From contig NC_088306.1 of the NCBI RefSeq assembly GCF_032854445.1, positions 21,735,764-21,799,763 on the forward strand: 64,000 bases of DNA, given 5' to 3'. Each line of letters begins with the position of its first letter. Within the stretch, counting starts at the first letter, position 1. The DNA is from Liolophura sinensis (taxonomy: Eukaryota > Mollusca > Polyplacophora > Chitonida > Chitonidae). The notes beneath the pieces are model-generated. The model did not search any database. It saw only the letters and a list, made by a program, of their open reading frames with translations, and had not been told where the DNA came from. Positions 57,115 through 64,000 of the stretch are shown in pieces. The position numbers were made by a program, and so were the translations under genes.

Positions 57115-57262
57115 TCCAGGGCTAGACATGTTTGGTTTCAACTTGAGGTCCATTGATGTATTTCATATCAAATTTGGCTCCTTGGGATTTGCAATGAAAA
57201 AAGAAAAATCATATTTTCTGGAAGCAAGACCAGTGATTTAGGAGCATTTGACATCTAAAATG
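57115..57262 (-). repeat. family Y dispersed repeat
   Basis: Reverse-oriented partner of 52296-52440 (aaaggcattttagatgtc and aaggagccaaatttgatat on the minus strand). Confidence 0.6.
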
Positions 57263-57854
57263 CCTTTATTTTGAGCCCTGGGTGTCAGTGTATGCATGTG
57301 GGTGATGGTGTCGCTGCTGAATGTCCTCTCTTTGGTGTTTTTGTGAGGCAACACTACACTGTAAGTGATAATATCATCATAATCATCATGGTCCGCTTGC
57401 TACAGGGAGATAACCTTGCAACATGACCAACACAAGAATCATTTCTGTTGACAAAGTATAATTTATATAACTAAGGTGAAAACATGATATAGATGCAATG
57501 GACAGGCGGTGAGAGCAGCTGACAGACTGTCTGCCCATTCTACTGGCTCACACAGTCCAGACCCATTAATAATGATTGAATGTCATAAATTATGGTCGTG
57601 CAGAGTATGTCATAAGAAAACAAAAAGACTCTCCATCATAGGAATGTAGGTACATGTACATGTGATGTATTGCATACTGTACATGCCATAAAGGTGTTTT
57701 TATGAGGAATTAGGGAGGCTTTGAATCTTTCTTTCTTTCTACTCATTAAAGTGATATCCCTTGATTACAGATGAATAGATTGTACATGTTCATACTTGTA
57801 TAAATGCATATAATGTGTGTGTACACACACATGTATGTAGAGTGTAAATGTACA
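57263..57854. other. unassigned non-coding DNA
   Basis: Rich in ACATGT and TACATG words (57650-57680, 57780-57840). No gene recognised. Confidence 0.5.
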
Positions 57855-57856
57855 TT

Positions 57857-58020
57857 TAGTTTTATTTATTGGTTCAGTTCATTGGTGTTTCACGATGTAC
57901 TCACTCAAGAATATTTCACTTATACGACAGCAGCCAGCAGTATGGTGGAAGGAAACTGGGCAAAACCCGGGAAAAACCCACAACCATCTGCAGGTTGCTT
58001 GCAAGCCTTTCCACATATGG
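57857..58020 (-). mobile_element. SINE1, 5'-truncated, diverged
   Basis: Reversed tail (ttttatttattggttcag) and body (acgacagcagccagcagtat) to 'cctttccacatatggc'. Head absent. Confidence 0.85.
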
Positions 58021-58649
58021 CATTTATATGTATACTGATCTGTGGAATATGACATGTAATATCATGTCGTGTAATATCTACATGTAAACCTATCAGTACA
58101 TGTACATCCACTGGAGTCTGTGTACATTAGTAGACGAAAATCTCAAATGACCAGTTTCATTTTCAGTGCTTTTTGTGAACGTTTCATTGTAGGCGTATTA
58201 GATGTCTATTGATGTTTGATTGTGCCTTCTGATGTAAACAAAGAGAAGAAAAAATAAATAAATAAATAAAAAAAAAAACAAGCAAAAAAGTGCGGATGCA
58301 GTTGGCAGGACCTAATGTACAAAGTGTATATATAGAATGGTAATGGTTTGGAGTATTCCAGCCTAGATTTATTGGCCTTTGTATGGGGATGAAGAGATGT
58401 GGGCTATAACAGGTTGAGCTGGCACAGCAGGGTCACTCACTTAATACATCAACGACTCACCTGTGGCATGTGTTGTGTCTGAGTGGTCGTGGGTCGCCCA
58501 TGGTAACAGACTCATGCTGCCAAGTTAAAGACGCGACCGTGATGAGCGATCTGTTACCGAAGCCACGTACATAAGCAACTGCTGACGGGCTAATGCTTGC
58601 GTGAAGGAAACCTAATCCAAAACTGTCTAGACTATGTACATGTAATTCT
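58021..58649. other. unassigned non-coding DNA
   Basis: AT-rich. Contains a poly-A/AAATA stretch at 58250-58280, possibly the tail of an unrecognised retroposon. Confidence 0.45.
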
Positions 58650-59345
58650 ACATGTGTGATTTAGACATCAGTGCATAATATTTGATGAATACATGCATTT
58701 GTGATTTACGTGTAAGATTAGCAGTGCAGTATATTTGATAAATACATTTGTGATTTACATGTAAGGTTAGCAGTACATAATATTTGATAAATACATTTGT
58801 GATTTACATGTAAGATTAGCATTGCATAATATTTGGTAAATGCATACATTTGTGATTTACCTGTAAGATTAGCAGTGCATAATATTTGGTAAATGCATAC
58901 ATTTGTGATTTACCTGTAAGATTAGCAGTACATAATATTTGATAAATACATTTGTGATTTACATGTACGGTTAGCATTGCATAATATTTGGTAAATGCAT
59001 ACATTTGTGATTTACCTGTAAGATTAGCAGTGCATAATATTTGATAAATACATTTGTGATTTACATGTAAGATTAGCATTGCATAATATTTGGTAAATGC
59101 ATACATTTGTGATTTACCTGTAAGATTAGCAGTGCCATAATATTTGATAAAATACATTTGTGATTTACATGTAAGGTTAGCATTGCATAATATTTGGTAA
59201 ATGCATACATTTGTGATTTACCTGTAAGGTTAGCAGTACATAATATTTGATAAATACATGCATTTGTGATATACCTGTAAGATTAGCAGTGCATAATATT
59301 TGATAAGTGCGTGCATTTGTGATTTACGTGTAAGATTAGTTGTAA
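58650..59345. repeat. 49/53-bp satellite with dimeric higher-order structure
   Basis: Two monomer types share ttgtgatttac + tgtaagattagca + gcataatatttg. The 53-bp type reads acatg, attgc and ggtaaatgcatac; the 49-bp type reads acctg, agtgc and gataaatac. From about 58.9 kb they alternate, giving a 102-bp dimer. At the left edge only irregular monomers occur. The 113-codon minus-strand ORF (58816-59157) exists because 102 is divisible by three and no stop falls in frame. Confidence 0.92.
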
Positions 59346-59451
59346 AAATGCTTTCATCACCTGTGCATTATTTCATTTTGTTATTTAAAAAAAAAAATTG
59401 TATATTGATGTACACGTCATTTATTTACACTTGAACATATGGTTATGTGCC

Positions 59452-59612
59452 ATTCATTTATTTATTTGATTGGTATTTTATGCCATACTCAAGAAGATTT
59501 CACTTATATGACGGCGGCCAGCATTATGGTGATCGGAAACCAGACAAAGCCTAGGGGAAGCCACGACCATCCGCAGGTCACTGGAATACGTTCCCACATA
59601 CTGCCGTAGTGG
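59452..59612 (-). mobile_element. SINE1, 5'-truncated
   Basis: Reversed tail (catttatttatttgattgg) and body (gacggcggccagcattatgg) to the 'cccacatactgcc' block. Head absent. Confidence 0.86.
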
Positions 59613-61404
59613 AATGTGTTTATCTTCCATGGTCAAATTCAGTGGCTGTAGTTAAGTATATAAAGTGAAATATTCCTGAGTATGGAAAAATATATGTACA
59701 TTAACCAAACCAAAATATATATACTATTTATTATTTAATAAAAATTAAAGTATGAAATTTGCCCTCCCTCCCCCCTAAAAAAAAGGAAAGGGAGGGCTGA
59801 TTTGGTCATCAGTTCATAAAAATATACATGTAGAATTGATCTTGTTATCAAATCAAATTGAATAGGTGGATAATTTGCACTGGAAGTTGCTATTTTATAA
59901 GAGAAAAGATTGAGGAATTAGGGTACATATGCATGTTCATGTACCTGGTGTGAAAAACATGCCTTCTGTACCGGGTTTTGATACAGATAGAGAAAAAGTA
60001 CAATGGTCAGTGGATATGGTCAATTTTGATTTGATTGATTGATTGATCAGTGTTAATGGAGTGCTCAAGACTTTTTCACCTTTCTTTTTTATGATGGCTG
60101 TCAGGTCTATGAGCAGAGGAAATCAGACTGAATTTTCATTTGAAGTGTTACATATATGTGGATGATACACATCAACTGTATGCAAGCGTATTACAATCAC
60201 TGTTAAGCGTTTAAAAAAATTTGCCACGGTATGGCTGCAATATTGCAAATGTCATTTTAAGCCATACTCATTCATTCATTTATTTCAGAAATGCACATAC
60301 ATGTGTTCAAGATGTCAGTCGGTGCAAAATCTAGGGTCAAGGCATTTCAGGGTATAGCGCTGTTTTATCGGGTGATAAATACAAGTATTCATGTACAGGT
60401 ACACGTACACTGACGACCTTTTAAGACTGATTTGTTTTCTTCGTGCTATCTGTAGTTCCAGGGGTTTAGGCTGTATCTCAAACTTCAAAGCTTCTCTCAA
60501 AGCTGCTTATTTTTATTTATTACTCTGCATTCACAGGGATTTACTGTAAGTTGTGTGCAATTCCTGCTTTTTATTAAAGATAAAGTGAGTGTTTGCACAG
60601 ACAGAGACTAACTTACAGCGATTGTACATGTATTGAGTTCATCTTTCACCAAATCCACCAGGGAAATTTCCAGGATTTGATTGGTTGTATTACTTTGGGT
60701 TTTCATGTTGGAGCAAACATATTTTGTTGTTATTGGTTTTAAGGTACTACTCAATATGACTCCAGCTGTAGTGCCATCTTTTTGATGTGCTATGTCAGAC
60801 AGAGTTTTAGACCCAAATGTATTGAAGAGTCAGAAGTTTTTTCAAAGGCGAGAACTGGCGGCTTCATTATAGATATACATCAGTCATCAATAAAGAGATT
60901 AAATATGAAAGTTTCTATAAAATGTGAATCAAAATGAAATCATAGAAAAGAATCATATCCAAGTGCATTATATATATGTAAATAATAAATGATGATTCTT
61001 AAAGACATTAAACTTTAACCATTGTTAATGTGCCCAATAAAAGAGGAGCTTTCAATGTAGAAACTGTCTACATGTACATAGTAAACATGTTCGGTAGGGC
61101 TTAATCTCTTAACATTTAACATCAAAATTCTTCCAAGAAATGACTAGATTTGACCTTGTACTTGCATTCATATTTATTATAGGTTTAGCTGGGAAAGCCC
61201 GGGAAGAGGGGGGGGGGGGGTTTGTAGGGTCTTTGAGACGCTCTATCATGACAGAATTAACACAGGACAGCTAGGGAGAATTTGGACGGCCTGATTTCAA
61301 ATTCTGGCTAAATCTGTACATGTAGATGTCATGTGGAACATGGACAGTGAGGTTTAATTGTTTTTTTCTTTTCTGGAACACTGTCCAGATTGTTCTGAAT
61401 GGGC
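59613..61404. other. unassigned non-coding DNA
   Basis: AT-rich with a (gatt)n stretch near 60035-60050 and a G-run at 61207-61220. No exon recognised. Confidence 0.45.
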
Positions 61405-61556
61405 TAGGACAGCTCCTGCTGGCTTCCCCATTGGCTGTATGTGGGAAGGTCTGGCTTCAACCTGCTGATAATTGTGGTTCTGCCTCCCACCATAATGCTG
61501 GTTGCCGTAGTATAAGTGAAATATTGTTGAGTATGGCATTTAAACACCAATCAAAT
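61405..61556 (+). mobile_element. SINE1, 5'-truncated
   Basis: Starts near agctcctgctggcttcccc; body (cctcccaccataatgctggt) and 3' end (aaacaccaatcaaatca). The ATAA tail is nearly lost. Confidence 0.85.
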
Positions 61557-61974
61557 CATCCTTCTGTGATTGTTCCAAGAAACACTAGGTGATTGTGAGC
61601 ATTTTCTGGACGTGTCTGAAAGGAGTTCAAAAAATTATGTTCTATGACATGGCTTTAATAAAGAGTTCATCTTATAAAACTCTCTCTCTATAAAACCTCA
61701 CGGACAGATATTTAGATAAAGTTCTCTGTGATTTTCTTATATTCCAGATTGCCATTAAGTGATGCTGCCAATGCTTGTGTATGAATGCTTGTGTATGAAG
61801 CTGACTGCCTGCCTGTAGAATACACATAAAACCTGAGTGACCTGTTCATGTACATGTAAGTTACCCCTTTCTTTTTACAACACTACAAACTGCTTTTTCT
61901 TTTGTTGAATTCTTAAAGTGCTCTCTTTTTTTCTTCTGGAGAGCATGTTATTTTGATTCATTTTGTATATGTAT

Positions 61975-62254
61975 GTGGAGAGGTGGGGGGGGGGGGGGGG
62001 GGGCTCCCTGGCTCAGTCGGTTAGCGCACTAGCGCAGCGTAATGACCCAGAAGCCCCTCTGACTGCAAACCAATGCGGTCGCTGTGAATTCTGGCTTCCT
62101 CTCCGGCCGTAAGTGGGAAGGTCCGTCAGAAACATACGGATGGCTGTGGGTTTTCCCTGCGCTCTGCCTGGTTTTCTGCCACCATAATGCTGGGCGCCAT
62201 CGTGTAAGTGAAATATTCTTGAGTACGGCGTAAAACACCAATCAAATAAATGAA
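61975..62254 (+). mobile_element. SINE1, full length with 19-nt G-run at 5' end
   Basis: A run of 19 G (61985-62003) leads directly into ctccctggctcagtcggtta (A box). The body and 3' end are intact (ggcgtaaaacaccaatcaaa). A 9-bp duplication, tatatgtat, at 61966-61974 and 62255-62263 is a plausible target duplication, which would place the G-run inside the inserted unit. Confidence 0.9.
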
Positions 62255-62271
62255 TATATGTATCTGGGTCC

Positions 62272-62398
62272 TGTTTTATGAAGCAGTCCCAAATTGCGCC
62301 AGGCGTACTTTCCATGGCAACACATAGTGAAGAGATACGTCGCCATGGTGATTGCGCTTGGCGTAGTGCTGCAACAGCTTTGTAAAACGGGCCCCTGA
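62272..62398. mobile_element. 127-bp palindromic MITE
   Basis: Left gggtcctgttttatgaagc and right (reversed) ggggcccgttttacaaagc. The whole element folds back: ttgcgccaggcg/cgccaagcgcaa and ccatggcaac/gtcgccatgg also pair. MITEs with GGGCCCGTTTTA-type ends are widespread in aquatic animals (general knowledge). Confidence 0.8.
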
Positions 62399-64000
62399 TA
62401 GTCCTTAAGGTAAAGCTACAGGTACCTTAATTCTTCTAACTTTTGGGAGACATATTAGTAGTGCTGAAAGCAGAATGTTATATTTCTTTCCCAGCTTTTT
62501 CGAAAAAATGAGTATTTTGTTCATTAGATGGACCAACCATGTGAGAAGAAAGAACTAAAAATTGCTACAGTTACATGTGTATTAGCTAAAACAGAGCAGA
62601 CCAGGTGTCTGAAAAATTAGAAGAAGTAGGGTAGTCAGCAAAAACACTGTACAGAATTGATGGAATGAGTATACAGTATGAAAACTTTTTAAGCAAGACC
62701 TGGTGTACATGTACCTATACCACCCTTGAAATGTTGTGTTTAGCCTAATCCTGATAACGCATGAAAAATGTTGATAGGAAATATCTGGGTTTTTTTTACC
62801 ATGGGAGTGTCAGTTATATAGTTTGGCAACAGAAATTTGAAAAAGTCTGAAAAGGGCATAGAATGGAGTTTAATTGGAGGATTGTTAGCATTTGTGTTAA
62901 CACCCAGACAATTTTGTTTCAACAATAATTTTTGTATTTATGGATGATATGCATACAGTACATTGTAAATTTCATGAACTATTAAGCCATCTCTACTTGA
63001 GTTGGCGAAAATTCACACGGATAATGACTAAAAAACAGTGAAATTCACAAGATTTTTCTAAAGATACTCACCCTTGTGTACTACAGTTCAAACAGACGAA
63101 CCAAAAATTTGATGAATGTATGGTAAAACAAAAACTTCAAAAGTGCACTTTTAACTTCGTAAGACTGGAAAGTATGTGTACCCATGTGCATGTGAAACTA
63201 GACATCTCTATCAGCTGTTGTTTGTCTGGGTTGTCTTTTGGGGAAGAATGTATAACAAAGTTTATTAAGAAGAGCAGGTGTTGTTTCATGTATTACTCGG
63301 CTCTCTTCTTTCTAGATCCATCCTCACCCCCTCCCCACTCCCTTCCCCCCCCCCCCCCCCCTCCCCCAAACCACTCTCACAGCCTCACCCCCACATCGCA
63401 TTCTTCCTGCCTGGAAGAATAGTTCTGATTCCCATTTTCTATCAACAAAAATGGTGATTCTTGTTGGCACAGTGCAGCTGGAGTTCTTTGCCAAAAACAT
63501 CCGCTGCTGTCTCGTTATTGAGATAGACACATAAATATTCTGAGTTTATCTTAAGTTTGTTAGTACACGCATCTTCCTGTATGAGGGTGTAGAATGTGGA
63601 CTATGTACATAAACCGTTATTTAGTGGCAGGTTGCAGTGATGCGCAGTAAACGACTGTAAACAAATAGAGCATGATGGCAATTTTTATTGAGTCTGACAC
63701 GTAAGTAGTCTGTGATTATTGGTACACATCACCTTGAGGGGTTGTGTATTTTGAACTGTATACATAAACTACGATCTACTTTGTTTCAGGTTTAAAAAAT
63801 GTGCAAGAAATGGTACAATCCAAAAATCTGCTGTATAAGTCATGTAATAATACATATGGTAATGGCCGTTAATGTATTTTCTGGCTATTTGTGTACAAAT
63901 TGTTCACCTGAATTGTCAGCAGCAAAAAAAAAAAAAAATTTATCATCACAGTTCTCATTGCAGATGTACAGATATATTAACACATGGATTGTAATTTTCA
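62399..64000. other. unassigned non-coding DNA
   Basis: AT-rich; a poly-C tract at about 63346-63365 with C-rich flanks. ORFs crossing it are poly-Pro or poly-Gly artefacts. No exon recognised. Confidence 0.45.

Noticed and set aside
58816-59157. 113-codon minus-strand ORF with a repeated peptide
   Set aside because: It is the translation of a 102-bp satellite dimer. The open frame follows from a period divisible by three, with no start or splice context.
62013-62315. ORFs of 70-100 codons over SINE1 copies here, at 38.1 kb and at 54.1 kb
   Set aside because: Similar peptides recur wherever a SINE1 lies in reverse; they are SINE antisense translations, not a gene family.

Overview
This is eukaryotic, AT-rich, repeat-dense DNA with no operons, no long ORFs and no recognisable conserved protein apart from decayed transposases. 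At least twenty copies or fragments of one tRNA-headed SINE (called SINE1 here) occur, with a 3' end rich in 'gtaaaacaccaatcaaataaata'-type sequence. A second tRNA-like SINE ends in (ACTC)n (SINE2). From general knowledge this combination, with abundant Tc1/mariner relics and MITEs, is typical of marine molluscs (bivalve, gastropod or chiton) or a related lophotrochozoan. The species cannot be fixed from the sequence alone. All family names (SINE1-6, X, Y, M1, F1) are local labels.

Layout. 0-5 kb: family X repeats, a full SINE1 with a 12-bp target duplication, a possible TATA-driven first exon (4251-4549) and an 89-bp satellite. 5-18 kb: mostly unassigned DNA with SINE fragments and scattered family X pieces. 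18-22 kb: a nested transposon pair (F1 inside M1), a full SINE1 and a ~30-bp minisatellite. 22-31 kb: SINE fragments, a GT-rich array, a palindrome holding two NRF-1-type sites, and a possible CpG-containing first exon (30109-30438). 33-35.1 kb: two 14-bp minisatellite arrays in the same orientation, flanking a 1.2-kb fold-back element that itself holds a SINE2. Directly after the right array is a possible two-exon gene for a small peptide with a hydrophobic N-terminus (35075-35341). 35.4-46 kb: MITEs, long family X stretches, SINEs and a 31-bp minisatellite. 46.4-49.2 kb: two broken DD34E Tc1-like transposons, in opposite orientation, separated by a full SINE2. 50-64 kb: lower apparent repeat load, rich in ACATGT words; it has a possible 5' non-coding exon with a strong splice donor near 50563, a ~500-bp imperfect palindrome (51161-51667), a 49/53-bp dimeric satellite (58.65-59.35 kb), SINE1 copies and a 127-bp palindromic MITE.

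The dominant biology is layered mobile-element activity: LINE-dependent SINE insertion (target duplications of about 9-15 bp, 5' truncation) and TA-targeting DNA transposons with their non-autonomous derivatives. Protein-coding content is thin. The three candidate exons and one candidate 5' exon are based on start context, splice signals and promoter motifs, not on homology. They should be read as hypotheses.
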